The notes: generated by a model from the letters alone, not told the origin. 64,000 nt of DNA from Symbiodinium kawagutii (GCA_009767595.1 VSDK01022241.1:410452-474451), one strand, 5' to 3'; numbered from the stretch's first letter, positions 41,085 through 52,358 are shown. Program-made: numbers and translations.

Positions 41085-41791
41085 TGGGGGAGGATGGAAC
41101 CATCAGATTGCGCACTGCGCCACCCGTGCAAGGCACAGAGTTGAAGTGGCTGGCACGAACGTTTCTGCCTCATATGGCCGTCACTTGGACGCCAGCTCCA
41201 AGAAATTGAAGAAGGGAAGAGGAAATAAGTGAATCAGATATAGATGATGGTCAATGATTGCTAATGGTGGTTTCTGTGATAGTGATGGTTTAATGATGGT
41301 TGAAGAAGAAACGTTGGCATTGATCAAATCACCAAGTTATGATCTCCAATGATCCAATGGTTGATGATTTGGGTCACGTGTGTTTGATCAATGTGTTGCT
41401 GCTTGGAGAGATGTGGTTAATATATCAACTCTTAAGAGTCATGGTGTCGGAATTTGTTTGGAAACACCTGCCAGAGCAATCCAGAGGATATGTCTTCAGG
41501 GGCTTCAACTAGATTGGAAGTACATTGTCACGATGTTTTATCATTCATGACCATATATGTCATTTGCAATTCAATCTTGTCATGATACATATCATGAGTT
41601 GATTGATTGCGTGGAGTAACCCTGGTTCCAACAGCTCCTACATTACCAATGTCTGCGAACTGGAATTGTGTTTACTCCCAACTTGATTCGTATGGCTTTG
41701 ACCACAGTCCCGGTTCTCCTGTAATTGAACGACATAATGCTACCATGATATTCATCAGTTGTTTTCGAGATAAACCCCCACCTGCACAGCT

Positions 41792-42109
41792 ATGCTTCCC
41801 CCGTTGAACCATGGTGAACCACGGCTCAACTCAGCAACATTTCGCAGCTCGGTGTCAGGTTGGCATTTCGCTAGAGGCCTCGGTGCTACCGGCGCTGGGT
41901 GCTGCCTCCTTATGGCACCGCTCAGCACGATGCTTGGCAGCACCAGGGGCCAGGGCCTGCCAGTGCTGGCGCGATCCAAGGGGTGGCTGCTGTGGAACTC
42001 ACCTGATCTGTGGCTGTTCGAAGCTCTGAACTCACGTTGCTTGCCAGAAGTTCGAGATTGGGGAACAGCCCATGATGGGATTGATGATGTGACCATATGG
42101 GACCCATGA
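41792..42109 (+). CDS. candidate coding segment, GC-raised
   Basis: A 105-codon frame with the best part in the middle: GLGATGAGCCLLMAPLSTML, GSTRGQGLPVLARSKGWLLW, NSPDLWLFEALNSRCLPEVR. The true exon probably starts at an AG near 41840 (TTTCGCAG) and ends before the ATGGGACCCATGATGGGACC duplication at about 42093. Function unknown. Confidence 0.4.
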   Translation: MLPPLNHGEPRLNSATFRSSVSGWHFARGLGATGAGCCLLMAPLSTMLGSTRGQGLPVLARSKGWLLWNSPDLWLFEALNSRCLPEVRDWGTAHDGIDDVTIWDP

Positions 42110-42139
42110 TGGGACCCACGATTTGGAGGGCACACAAAT

Positions 42140-42303
42140 TTCACGGAAATGAAGACATGCCGCTGGACTTTTGCAGCTGCAAGCGGCGTGAGGTGGTGAT
42201 CCAGCTTTCAGGTGATGAACATAGCATGCGAAGATACCGGATACCCATCGTGGTGGTCACTACGCATGTTGCTACCAGTTCGGCTATCAGGGACCGGCTG
42301 TGA
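42140..42303 (+). CDS. candidate coding segment
   Basis: MPLDFCSCKRREVVIQLSGD then EHSMRRYRIPIVVVTTHVAT and SSAIRDRL to TGA, on the same strand just after the 41792 frame. Mixed basic and hydrophobic. Confidence 0.35.
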
Positions 42304-43306
42304 TTCGTCATCAAGAAGCATTAAGGAGTGTAGTTGGGATGACCAGGTGGACGATGTTTCCACAAGAGCTCAACGAGTGGGTGACGTGAATGGGTAACAG
42401 ATACTGCTGATATGTGCTGGTGCATTGGACCCCATTGGTTTTGTTAAAGAATTCATGGCTACTCAGATATATTCATGGCCAATCACAAACATTCAGAAAC
42501 TGGATATATAATGATATGTATATATAATATATATATATAATATACCTTTGATCTTATTTTGAGTCTTGGGATCGGAGCTGCAGCCATACTCAGTGGCCAA
42601 CTCATCATTGGAGCAAGCATTAAATGAACATGAAAAAATGACGACGGCGCAGGCACCACGTTTTGTCACTTTGTGTTTGTTTTTTGAAGTTTAATTTGAG
42701 TACAAAACCTGTTTTCAAAAAACACAACAGATGAATTCGGCATCTGAAACTTTGACTTGTTCCGAGGTTTGTAAGCTGTGTTCTGCAAAGTCATTGTTCC
42801 GGACTTTTCTTGCCTACAAATATCAGATTTTCCATCATTCTCTATTGATCAAGCATATCAACAAGATGATCAACCAGATGAATAGCATACTACCCAAATG
42901 GGAACCACCAGATTATCCACGTTTGCGTGTGCCACAGATCATTTCATTGGCCAAGATTAACCATCATAAACCGTACAATGAGCCACTAGTTGACCATGAA
43001 TTAACCACTCTCAAGCATCCACCAATATCTCAATATGAATCATGCTCAGCCGTGAAATGAACCCAGACCCATGAAATTCACAATTCACCATGAGCTCACA
43101 ATCCAACTCAGTCCATCCTTCACTACTTCACCCTGAAATTTGACATGCAAGATTCGAAAATTCACAATGAAATTCACCCAAGTCACCACGATTTTTGGTC
43201 CATCCTCCACCATGAACTCACCATCCAACTCAGTCATCATAAGTCCATCCTTCCCCACTTCACCCTATGACTTCACCATCCCCGTTGCCCACCACCAGCC
43301 GTGTCC
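42304..43306. other. mostly non-coding
   Basis: (TA)n at about 42508-42545. A 109-codon + ORF (42731-43060) begins naturally (NSASETLTCSEVCKLCSAKS) but becomes Asn/His/Ile-rich low-complexity. 43080-43280 is degenerate TTCACCATGAATTCACC repeat. Confidence 0.4.
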
Positions 43307-43415
43307 CGCCATGGCGGCGCGCATCACGGAGCTGCTGAACGGCTCGGCGACGGCCCTTGCGCCGGGGGTGGGCCCGTACGGGGCTGCTGCGGGCCTTGAG
43401 CCAGGAGCTGCGGTG
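43307..43415 (+). CDS. GC-island exon
   Basis: Acceptor GCCCACCACCAG precedes a roughly 75% GC frame: CPAMAARITELLNGSATALA, PGVGPYGAAAGLEPGAAVV. It ends near GCTGCG|GTGGTG, after which GTGGGAGATGATGG repeats begin. A second frame (TGLLRALSQELRWW) is possible for the last third. Confidence 0.45.
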
Positions 43416-43439
43416 GTGGGAGATGACGGTGGTTGAGGT

Positions 43440-44820
43440 TGCTTAGTGGTTAATTAGTGGTTAATTATTGGTTATTAGTGGTTGATTTTTAGTTACTAGT
43501 GGTTAATTGTTGGTTATTAGTGCTTAATTATGGGGATTAGTAATGGTTATTAGGGATTGTTATTAGGGATGAGTGCTTAATTATTGGTTATTAGTGGTTA
43601 GTTGTGGGTATTGGTAATGGTTGATAAAGCTTAGTAATGGTTGATAATTCTGGGTACGATTAGTAATGGCTGATAATAATGGGTAATGGTTGATAGTGAT
43701 CATGGTGGGAGATGATGGTTGATAATAACAAGCTTAGCAATGGTTGATAATGGGTACCACCATGGCTTAGTAATGATGGTGGGAGATATTAGTGGGAGAT
43801 GATGGTGGGAGATAATTAATGATGGTGGGAGATGTTGGCTTAGTGCTTTATAATGGGTATTAGTAATGGTTATTAGGGATGATGGTGAAGCAGTTAATGG
43901 TTAAACCATGGTCATTAGGAATGATTACTAGCAAACATAGCAAACAATTGGTTTGTTCTCATTGGTTAAGAATGATTAATTGACTAACAGTAATGGTTTT
44001 ACAATGGTTAAACTTATGGATAATTGATGTAAACTACAGTGGTCAAGATGGTTCAATTGTGAAACAGATGTTGGTTGAAATTGATGAACTAGTAATTAAT
44101 TGCTAAATTTAGTAGTGCTTGATATGATTGCCAATGGTCGATACATAATTGTAGTTGAGGTTGGTTACGAATGGTTAACTTATGGTATTGGTTCATGGTT
44201 AGTGGTTGATTCGCGCTTAGTAAGAATCTTAAGATTGGTTAAGAATGAAACATGGTCAGTTAAGGTGCTGGTTAAAAGTTGATGGTGGTCAGGAATGAAT
44301 ATTGAACAACATGTAGCAATTGATTAGTAATAACCTATGCCACATTGGAGTTGATGATTGGTTGAAGGTTGGTATGTTTTGGAGTGAATGTGGAAATCAA
44401 TGGTGAGTTAACTGAGGGTTTGGTCATAGAGCATTCTGGTCGTAATGCTTCAGAATGGTAATAGAAGTAGTAGCAATTAAGAATTGCTTAACCAGTTTAT
44501 GTTGGTACTAAGGGAGCGTTATGATTTGTCATGGTTCAACAAGGATTGATACTGATTAAATTGTGTTTTCTCAACACTAAGGAACAAGGTAGCATTATTT
44601 CGTTCATCATGGCTAGTAAATGAAAGCAGTGAATGGATGGAAGTTATCGAAACTTGGTAGGTGATTTGGATTATTTGTGTTTTGCTTGCTGGTTTTAAGA
44701 TTGTGTTGTTACCAACCATACTATTTGGGATGATTGCTCGCAATTGGCGAGCATATTTTTGAGATGAGGCAATCAACCAGTAAACAGTACCAATGGACCA
44801 CGCGGACCACTAACAGCGGG

Positions 44821-44870
<50 letters not shown>

Positions 44871-45220
44871 GTAATCATGATGATGATCATTGTGATGCTG
44901 TTGATTATCATGGGTACCAGCTGTTGAAAAGTTGTTTGTGATGAGTTCTGAAGTGTTAGTTGGTGCATGTCAATTCGTGACATCAACCATCATCAAGAAC
45001 TTTGATGGTTCATCACTATCAGGGGATGGTGATCAATCGATAACCAGGGGGCTGATAATTCTATTTGATTGAAATCCTAGTGGTAGCGGCTGACCACGAT
45101 ACTAGTTGCTTACAAATATATCAGCGACCCGTGATTGACCAACCACAATTTGCCATCGTCAACCAACCATTCTCAGCCAATCAGAATTCATCTGGGGTGA
45201 GAAGCCCTGGGGTCTCAACC
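43440..45220. repeat. GGTTATTAGTGGTTAATT block and (GAT)n
   Basis: Almost 900 bases of degenerate TTAGTGGTTAATTATTGG and GATGGTGGGAGATGATGG. 44822-44868 is pure (TGA)n. No gene supported. Confidence 0.8.
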
Positions 45221-45224
45221 AACC

Positions 45225-45522
45225 AACTATCCTCAACCAACCATCCTCAACCAACCATCCTCAACCAACCATCCTCAACCAACCATCCTCAACCAACCAT
45301 CCTCAACCAACCATCCTCAACCAACCATCCTTCACCAACCATCCTTCACCAACCATCCTCAACCAACCATCCTCAACCAACCATCCTCAACCAACCATCC
45401 TCAACCAACCATCCTCAACCAACCATCCTCAACCAACCATCCTTCACCAACCATCCTTCACCAACCATCCTCAACCAACCATCCTCAACCAACCATCCTC
45501 AACCAACCATCCTCAACCAACC
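45225..45522. repeat. 14-bp minisatellite CCATCCTCAACCAA
   Basis: About 21 tandem copies of CCATCCTCAACCAA, with CCATCCTTCACCAA variants in two blocks. 14 is not a multiple of three, so three units encode a 14-residue period (QPSSTNHPQPTILN) in every frame. The 235-codon ORF across it is mainly a product of the repeat. Confidence 0.95.
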
Positions 45523-45562
45523 CTTTGACCAACCACGAAGGGTCGCCCTGGGTTCGCTGCAG

Positions 45563-45686
45563 AATGAGGAGCCCGCGAGTGCCGAGAGCATCGCAAAGGC
45601 TGCCAAGTTGCATCCACGTTATGTGGAGGAGCCCCGTGCGCAGTGCTCAGTGCAGGGGCCCGGCCATGCCATGTTTATTGGAAATC
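45563..45686 (+). CDS. well-bordered GC-rich exon, HTH-like
   Basis: Acceptor GGGTTCGCTGCAG and donor AATC|GTAAGG enclose 41 codons: NEEPASAESIAKAAKLHPRY, VEEPRAQCSVQGPGHAMFIG. The motif SAESIAKAAKLHPRYVEE resembles the recognition-helix part of the winged-helix domain preceding some class I methyltransferases (ELAxxxGLxxRYVRE). The next residues do not follow that family, so this is a hint only. A methyltransferase motif I exon lies 10.5 kb downstream on the same strand. Confidence 0.45.
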
Positions 45687-45873
45687 GTAAGGTTGGTTGG
45701 TGTTGGTTGCTGGGTTTTTCAATGGATGTTCAGAAAGTTTATATATTTACAATAAGTATGTATATTATTTGAATGTGTTCAAACATCTTATATAGATTTC
45801 ATTTTAAGTACGTTATGTTGGTGCTCACAATTGATGGGTGTTCAGACTTTGCTGTGGTTTTCATGTCGTAAAC

Positions 45874-45985
45874 ATGCGCCCTGTCGAGGCTTTGCCATTC
45901 TTGAAGCCCGGCGGGAAACATGATTCCCTTGACTCGCTAGCAAAGGGGTCGCCCTTGGGTGAAGCCGGTTTTGTTTTTCAGAACG
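45874..45985 (+). CDS. candidate exon
   Basis: A GC-raised frame MRPVEALPFLKPGGKHDSLD, SLAKGSPLGEAGFVFQNDE. Left border unclear (AG at 45844-45845 or internal). TTTGTTTTTCAG at its end looks like another acceptor. Function unknown. Confidence 0.35.
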
Positions 45986-45989
45986 ACGA

Positions 45990-47033
45990 AATCTTACCAT
46001 GATTAATGATGGTATTATTGATTGATGATTAGTAGATTAAAGTGATGAAGTGATGAAATTTATCAACGAAAAAGAATTAGTATCCGTTGAGTGATCAGGT
46101 AATGAATGATTAATGATGATCAATGGATGCTTAGAGGTTGATTATGATATAGTTGATGGTTCAATCTATTGTCATTTGATGATTTCCAACTGCGGTTGAT
46201 AACCATGACTATGTAAATGATGAGTAATGATTGTCAACACATTAATGCTTAATTATGGGGCAATTAATCAACAATTCATACTTATCAACAGCTGGATCGA
46301 ACAGTTACAGGAGTCATCAGCCATCATTATGATGATTGGTCATTATCCCCCATAGTCACTGTTCATCGTTGAATCTTACTACTTATTGTTCATTATCATC
46401 AACAAATATAGGCATCATTCAATATCATTAATCATCCTCATTCACAATGATTTAGATGATTTAGCCTTTATTTTTTCACCATCATGAGGCTTTAAAACAT
46501 CATCATGATGCATGATTTAGCCATCAGTATAACCCCCCCAATTTTACCACCATTAATTATTAACCATAAATTTGGATCAATTTGGCTGTTAACCAGTAGT
46601 TACTCAACTTATTAGCCACCATTAAGATCCATGGATCTACCACTGCGAACCATTATTAACCATCAATGATCAGCATTAAACACAAACCCGTGCGTTCTTT
46701 TGCACCTGTTGGGTTTTCAGTCAGGAGATTCTGGCAGTGCTGGTGTGCGGAAAGGTAGCAAATCTGACTGAGGCCTGGGATGACTTCAGGGGAGAGTGCG
46801 GGGGCTGCCGCGCCAAAATATGTTCTTTCTGAACGATTCAAAGCTTTCGCTTTTTGGTTGAGATTCTTAAGCCACACTTTTGCGGTTTGGATGTGTCAAC
46901 ACGTTTAATCCAACATGATCCAGCTGGTCCTAGATATCACGATATCACCCTGAACTGGTTGCCTCGGACAAGGTGATGCTAGCCGTTTGGTGTGGAGACT
47001 CAAGGAGCACATAACCGGTAGCCGGTGTTCGAA
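45990..47033. other. spacer before the FNIP gene
   Basis: GATTGATGATTAG and CATCATTAATTATTAACC low-complexity DNA to about 46680, then mixed sequence. A 73-codon minus ORF (46656-46877) has no support. I see no spliced-leader relic or other clear promoter signal upstream of 47034. Confidence 0.4.
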
Positions 47034-48938
47034 ATGTCGCATGCCACTGGCTATTCCAACGGGCCGCTTCAAGGCTCAGAAATGTTCAATCTTCGGGTAC
47101 ATTGCTTGACTGGTGAAGGATTGATATTGAAAGTGTTCCCTTTCTTGGATGGCTGCGAGGTTAGACAAATGGTATCCAAACGCATAGCTGCAAAGGCAGG
47201 GGCCAAGCTGGTCTTGCATCATGGCACTTCCGAACTAGTGCTCCGGCAAACCTTGCAAGAACAAGGCATTGGGAGTGAAGTGTCGGTCTTGTCCTGTACT
47301 TACGTGCCGGCAAGCCTATATTCTGCGTGGTGTTTCATCAAGGGATTGGCAACCTCTGAGGAGCACTTTGGAATGGAAGGCGTGACCCATCTCACAGTTA
47401 CCCAGAACGGAGAGTATTTACACCATTTACCTGGGAGTCTTCGAAGTTTGACGTTGAATTTTGATTATCAAGGCCTGATTGACCTGAAATTGCCCAGTTG
47501 CGTTCAATCACTGACGTTTGGTAGCCGGTTCAATCAGAGTTTGGTGGGAGTAGATATACCGAAGAGTCTTGAAACTTTGAACTTGGGTGATGACTTTGAC
47601 CAGAGCCTGGAATTTGTCACCATGCTAGAGAATTTGCGCAATTTGAGACTTGGTTTAAATTTCAATCAGAGCCTGGAGGGTGTGACTTTGCCCATCACCC
47701 TTCGCAGTTTGACATTTGGAGGGAAGTTCAACCAGAGCTTGGAGAGAGTGACCTTTCCAAGAAAGCTTGAAAGTTTGGCTTTTGGCAGCAATTTCAACCA
47801 GAGCTTGGAACATGTCACTTTGCCCGACGGTTTAGAACAACTGACTTTCGGCAAACGGTCCCAGTTCAACCAGACCTTGGAACGGGTGGCCTTGCCCGAG
47901 AGTCTTCACAGCCTGTGCCTTGATGGGAGTTTGGAACAGAGCTTAGAGAAAGTCACCTTCCCAAGCAGTCTCCAGAATTTGCACATTGGTAATTGTTCCA
48001 ATCAGGGACTGCAACAAGTAAATTTTCCAGCCAGTCTTCAGAGCCTGAGTTTCGGGGAGCACTTCAAAGGAAACCTGGAAAGTGTGAACTTGCCCAGCAA
48101 CCTTCAAAGTTTACTATTTTATGGAAAATTCAATCCAAATATCCAGGAAGTGGATTTGCCAAACGGTCTTCAGAAATTGCACCTTGGTCAGAGTTTCAAC
48201 CAGAAATTGGATACGGTGAAATTGCCACGGAATTTGCACAGTCTGGTTCTTGGGAAGGCGTTCAAGCGAAGGCTAGAAGAGGCAACTCTGCCATCCGGTC
48301 TTCGCAGCTTGACTTTGGGTATGGACTTCAATCAAAGCCTGGACACAGTGACATTTCCAAGCAATCTTGAAAGTTTGACCTTTGGGTATTGGTTCAACCA
48401 GAGCTTGGATCACGTGACCCTACCAAAGTGTCTTCGCAAGCTGACCTTTGGCAACTCTTTCATCCAAGACATCTCAAATGTCACTCTGCCAGAGACCTTG
48501 GAAGAGTTGACTTTCGGTGACAGGTTCGACGTGAGTTTGGCACAAGTGACCTTGCCAAACAATCTCCGAAAGTTGACTTTTGGTTGGGACTTTGACCAGG
48601 ACTTGGGGTCTATGACCTTGCCAGCCGGTCTGCAAAGCTTGATGTTTGGCTTTGAGTTCGACCAGAGCCTGGATCGTGTACGCTTCCCACCCGACCTTCG
48701 ATGCTTGACTTTTGGGCATTGGTTCAATCACAGCTTGGAGCATGTGACGCTGCCCAGCAGTCTTCGCAGTTTGACCTTTGGGAGGAAGTTCAATCAGTGC
48801 CTCAGGCAGGTGGCCTTGCCACAACAACTTGAAAGCTTGACTTTGGGTGTTGGATTCCAGCAGAGCTTGCAAGCAGTTACATTGCCAAGTAGTTTGCAGA
48901 ATTTTGTCTTGGGGGATGTAGAGATGAGCTACCAATGA
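47034..48938 (+). CDS. ubiquitin-like / FNIP-repeat protein
   Basis: An uninterrupted frame of 634 codons, TGA stop, far beyond chance. ATG at 47034 has a purine at -3; an alternative in-frame ATG at 47082 (MFNLRVHCLTGEGLILKVFP) starts the first domain. Residues about 17-92 look like a ubiquitin-like fold: a leading beta hairpin, a helix (GCEVRQMVSKRIA), and a closing QTLQEQGIGSEVSVLSCTYV. From about residue 133 to the end run 22 full units and one partial unit of 22 residues, consensus LPSSLRSLTFGxxFNQSLExVT. This is the leucine-rich-repeat-like FNIP type known from Dictyostelium and common in dinoflagellate proteomes (family knowledge). One unit (near 47855) has a two-residue insertion. Such proteins are thought to bind partners through the repeat solenoid; a ubiquitin-pathway role is inference. 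It is intron-free while its neighbourhood is intron-rich, so it may be a retrogene. A 125-codon + ORF and several minus ORFs inside are shadows. Confidence 0.95.
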   Translation: MSHATGYSNGPLQGSEMFNLRVHCLTGEGLILKVFPFLDGCEVRQMVSKRIAAKAGAKLVLHHGTSELVLRQTLQEQGIGSEVSVLSCTYVPASLYSAWCFIKGLATSEEHFGMEGVTHLTVTQNGEYLHHLPGSLRSLTLNFDYQGLIDLKLPSCVQSLTFGSRFNQSLVGVDIPKSLETLNLGDDFDQSLEFVTMLENLRNLRLGLNFNQSLEGVTLPITLRSLTFGGKFNQSLERVTFPRKLESLAFGSNFNQSLEHVTLPDGLEQLTFGKRSQFNQTLERVALPESLHSLCLDGSLEQSLEKVTFPSSLQNLHIGNCSNQGLQQVNFPASLQSLSFGEHFKGNLESVNLPSNLQSLLFYGKFNPNIQEVDLPNGLQKLHLGQSFNQKLDTVKLPRNLHSLVLGKAFKRRLEEATLPSGLRSLTLGMDFNQSLDTVTFPSNLESLTFGYWFNQSLDHVTLPKCLRKLTFGNSFIQDISNVTLPETLEELTFGDRFDVSLAQVTLPNNLRKLTFGWDFDQDLGSMTLPAGLQSLMFGFEFDQSLDRVRFPPDLRCLTFGHWFNHSLEHVTLPSSLRSLTFGRKFNQCLRQVALPQQLESLTLGVGFQQSLQAVTLPSSLQNFVLGDVEMSYQ

Positions 48939-49709
48939 AAGTGTGCGTTGTCGGGTGATTAAGATGATGCTAGTGGAGGACCGGCCGAAGAAGTGGAAGA
49001 ACACATGTTAAAAAATGTGCCCTTGATGGAGGAAGGATAAACTATGTGGCTTTGCCACGGTCTCGCCAAGTAGGCAGTAACCTGAGAATTTTGGGGCAAA
49101 ATCAGATCGTAAAACCCAATAGCATTCATGGCGGACACCAAGAGGGCATGACTGACATTAGAATAACACTGCACAATGCAAAACATGTTGGGTGGTCAAT
49201 TTCCACAAACTGTGTGTTTCCGAATACGTATGACTATGCATGACTTGATATTGCATAACCCTATATTTCTTGAAGGTTCAACAATGTACAGTAAACTGTC
49301 AATGCCAATTTTTGAAGGCTATATAAACGCATCAGCATTTGAGACCATGCAATCCGGTGCCTGGTTGATTCTGGTGTGGTTTTCTTGATGCATTTTGTAT
49401 ACCACCTCAGCCGCGCCCGTGACTGTCGTTTCGAGCGGCTGGCAAAGGCTGGATGATACTGCCCCTTGAGAGATCAACATTTATATATATATATATATAT
49501 CAACTATGCATATGTTTTGACATTGGCATATGGTCACCTTACAGGGTCATGATCATCGTGCAGGGTCATGACATGATAAGCTTACCATCAACAATCTCAG
49601 CCATGTATTCACACATATTCATAGCATATGCCAATGACATTGGCAACACCTTACAGGGGCAGCCAAGGTGGATAGCATGGTCCATCAGCCCGGGATAAGC
49701 GCGCTTCAG
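48939..49709. other. 3' flank, no firm gene
   Basis: A GC-rich fragment at 49411-49447 (RARDCRFERLAK between CACCTCAG and AAG|GC) may be a micro-exon. CATTGGCATATG and CATATGCCAATGACATTGGC (about 49523 and 49623) form an inverted pair. (TA)n at about 49481-49500. Other ORFs are weak. Confidence 0.35.
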
Positions 49710-49793
49710 GACCAGGCCGTTGCTCGGTACAGCCTCTCCGCGGAAACCAGCTCCGCTTCTTGGCGAAACGCCCTGGGCACCCGCGAGACCAAG
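49710..49793 (+). CDS. well-bordered GC-rich exon
   Basis: Acceptor AAGCGCGCTTCAG, donor ACCAAG|GTGACG, 28 codons in phase 0/0: DQAVARYSLSAETSSASWRN, ALGTRETK. GC-rich third positions; isolated between AT-rich stretches. Function unknown. Confidence 0.5.
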
Positions 49794-50179
49794 GTGACGC
49801 TTAGTGATGGTTCCATGGTGGTGGTTGGTGATGGTTAATTAATGATGGTTGATGTTGGTTGATGATGTGATGATTGATTATGTGGGTTGATGAGTTTTAA
49901 GGATAGTCTTTAATTATGATGTTTGATATTGATGATTACGCCATGATGATCATGAATGAGATTGTTTCCCGGAACATGTTCGATTATGTTTGATTTATTG
50001 TTGCTCGAAGTAGCCTTGTGAACCTTTCCCCAACGAGAAAAGCTAGACTTGCACAAAAACCTCTCGTGCTTTTGCCAGTATCAACTTCCTATCACAGTTA
50101 CTTGGCCTTGACCTTTTTCTTTCTGTTCTTAGTTTATTACAAAGCCAAAGTGGCACTAGAAGACAGGCGATGGACATAA

Positions 50180-50677
50180 AGCTATGGTCTTGATCCACAG
50201 CCTGCAAGATGCAAGTGGGATAACAGAGGATACCTACAAACAATCTCTATTGAATGTGCACAACTGCAAACTCTGATTGTTTCTACTTCCGCACAGTCTG
50301 GTGACTTAGCCCGACAAGTCCCCGAACTGCAAGCACATTGTAGATCAGGTCCACTGCATAGACTGGTCGCACCTATCAGTTCTACAAGGAAGGCTTCTCT
50401 ATGCTTAGCCAAATGTGTTGAAAGAGTTGACAGGGCCAAAACGGCGAAAACGCGCGACAACTGCTCAAAGGATTCATTGCAAGATATTGCAAGACAAATG
50501 ACGCTCGCAATGTTGGAGCTAAGCAAGGAGGAGAAACATGATTGGAACTTATATTTTTTTGCTAAAGCGCCCTATACCAAGGATAGCCACCCTCCTTGGT
50601 TGTTTATACTGTCAATACTGCGTCGTTTTATTTTCCTTGTTTTCTTTTGGTCGAAGATCACCTGCTCTCATTTGTGA
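50180..50677 (+). CDS. long + frame without early ATG
   Basis: 165 open codons from a TAA to a TGA: IECAQLQTLIVSTSAQSGDL, ARQVPELQAHCRSGPLHRLV, LQDIARQMTLAMLELSKEEK, then a hydrophobic tail (WLFILSILRRFIFLVFFW) that could span a membrane. The first ATG comes late, so it would need an upstream exon. A frame this long is expected a few times by chance in 64 kb, and a 114-codon minus ORF overlaps it. Confidence 0.3.
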   Translation, partial: SYGLDPQPARCKWDNRGYLQTISIECAQLQTLIVSTSAQSGDLARQVPELQAHCRSGPLHRLVAPISSTRKASLCLAKCVERVDRAKTAKTRDNCSKDSLQDIARQMTLAMLELSKEEKHDWNLYFFAKAPYTKDSHPPWLFILSILRRFIFLVFFWSKITCSHL

Positions 50678-50725
50678 TTAATCGTCGGCGCCAGCGCTTA
50701 TGATACCCGGTTTGCTATACCGGTG

Positions 50726-50812
50726 TTTCTCAAAATAGGATGGATGATATTATTTTTTACCAACAAACCAACCATTTTAAGGGTTCCCTATTTTAAGACA
50801 TCAGCAGACTCG
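50726..50812 (+). mobile_element. family B TIR element, degenerate
   Basis: GGTGTTTCTCAAAATAGGAT at the left, AACAAACCAACCATTTTAAG in the middle and TTCCCTATTTTAAGACATCA at the right. It is short and has lost the ACCACCAG end. Confidence 0.6.
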
Positions 50813-50832
50813 AACGCATTTGCGGCTCACAT

Positions 50833-51538
50833 TCAACGCACAGTCCAATAGTCCAACTGGTTCAGGCAGGAAGTACACCTGATCGTTTGGAGATTCTGAT
50901 AATCGCTGAAAGGGAATGGTCGTGAATTATCACAGAACCAAATAAACGGTTGTATAATTATAGGTTCTGATAAATGGTAGTATTGTGGTGGATAGTTGTT
51001 GCTGAATCTCTCTATCTTGCTTTCTCGATTGATACAAGTATGATTCCCACAATACGGTTGCTGATGAACAAGCATTTCACTTGGGCAGCTCCCCTTGTTT
51101 GCCAATCCCTTGAACCAATACTGCGGAGATTGTGCATCAGTTGTTGATAGTTGTTGCTTAGATGTGTTCTGATTTTTTTGACTATCCTTAGTTTCCAGAT
51201 CCGTAATATTGTTGATGTTGGTACATACCCACATTCGCACCCATTAGTTAACACTGGCTATACCTTGAGACATATTCTGCACCTACCCTCCCATGATTAA
51301 ACTGATTCATCTTGATTTTCATCCTGACTTAGGCCCTGGATGGCATGGGTTTGTACTTTGAGGACCATGGCAGCCGGGTGTTGCTTCTCCCTGTGAATGT
51401 CCAGCGGTCCTGGTAAACCTGGGAAGAAGTCACAAGAGTATCCACCAAAACAAGGGCCCTGAGTCTTTCATATCCATCTGCAAAACGCAAAGTTGAACAA
51501 ACACGACCAACAAGAAGTTCTGTAGGCAGTGTAGACAT
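50833..51538 (-). CDS. possible minus-strand gene pieces
   Basis: Two minus frames in series: 51538-51329 (LPTELLVGRVCSTLRFADGY, ERLRALVLVDTLVTSSQVYQ, natural composition) and 51240-50833 (135 codons, FKGLANKGSCPSEMLVHQQP). Neither length is significant and GC is not raised in the second. Listed because no + strand exon competes here. Confidence 0.25.
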
Positions 51539-51539
51539 T

Positions 51540-52106
51540 CCGCGATCCAGTCATACATCCAGCTGGTTGTCTTTCAATTTGGACCTGTTTATTACCAGCA
51601 CAACTGGGAATGTCTTCCGTTGAGCATTTTGTTGAATTTGTCTTCCTGAGCAGCAGCAGAAGAATTAGCAATTGTCGCGGCTGTCGCAACAGCAGCAGCA
51701 GTAGGGACAGCAGTAGCAGCAGTAGTGTTGGCATTATCAGTAGTAGGATAAGATGTTGTGATACCATCTTAGGTTCGATCTGAATATCATTAGTATTGTT
51801 GTGGTGCTACTCAATTTGCAGCTCGGTCAGTTCCTGCCCCTCTCAAGTCTCAAGTTCCTATCAAGTCTTGGATTGCGCAGGGCTCCGAAAGATATCTAGT
51901 CCAAACTTGTTTGGGCAGCTATCATTTTCTTGAAGTTTGGTGATGTTCTTATATCACTTATATCATTGTGATTTACTGGATGTTCAATAGAAGGCTTAAA
52001 GATATCCTTATAAATTCACAGCCTCAGTTGTAAATATCATGTTATGTCCATAGTGTTGTTGATGAAATCATTGTAGTTGATTACTTGCTAGATATGTCGC
52101 GATGTC
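51540..52106. other. (AGC)n-like patch, no firm gene
   Basis: CAGCAGCAG and CAGTAGCAGCAGTAG at about 51652-51730 give poly-Leu/Gln ORFs. The remainder is AT-rich. Confidence 0.4.
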
Positions 52107-52358
52107 TTGACCATGCATTTTGGGTCCACTGATATTCGGATTACAGTATTTTGTTCTACAATCCCATCTTTAGTATGTGCTGTCATGTACCGACTCTTTG
52201 ATACCCTGTGGAATCTCCACATTGGCCGTACTTGGGATCCATCCACGTTGTGGTCTTCATTGTCAAGTTCTACCGGTCTGAATGCTGAGAAATGTCTTGC
52301 TCAGTCATTCTCGGTGGGTCTGATTTGGATCAACGAACCAGTATCAACAGCCAAATAA
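52107..52358 (+). CDS. weak coding candidate
   Basis: An 83-codon frame with RLFDTLWNLHIGRTWDPSTL and GLNAEKCLAQSFSVGLIW. No borders identified. Followed by a degenerate family B copy at about 52434-52510. Confidence 0.2.
   Translation: MTMHFGSTDIRITVFCSTIPSLVCAVMYRLFDTLWNLHIGRTWDPSTLWSSLSSSTGLNAEKCLAQSFSVGLIWINEPVSTAK

Noticed and set aside
45065..45772. 235-codon Pro/Ser/Thr/Asn-rich protein
   Set aside because: Most of the length is the 14-bp minisatellite, which is open in all frames. Only the last GC-rich part (45563 on) is kept as an exon.
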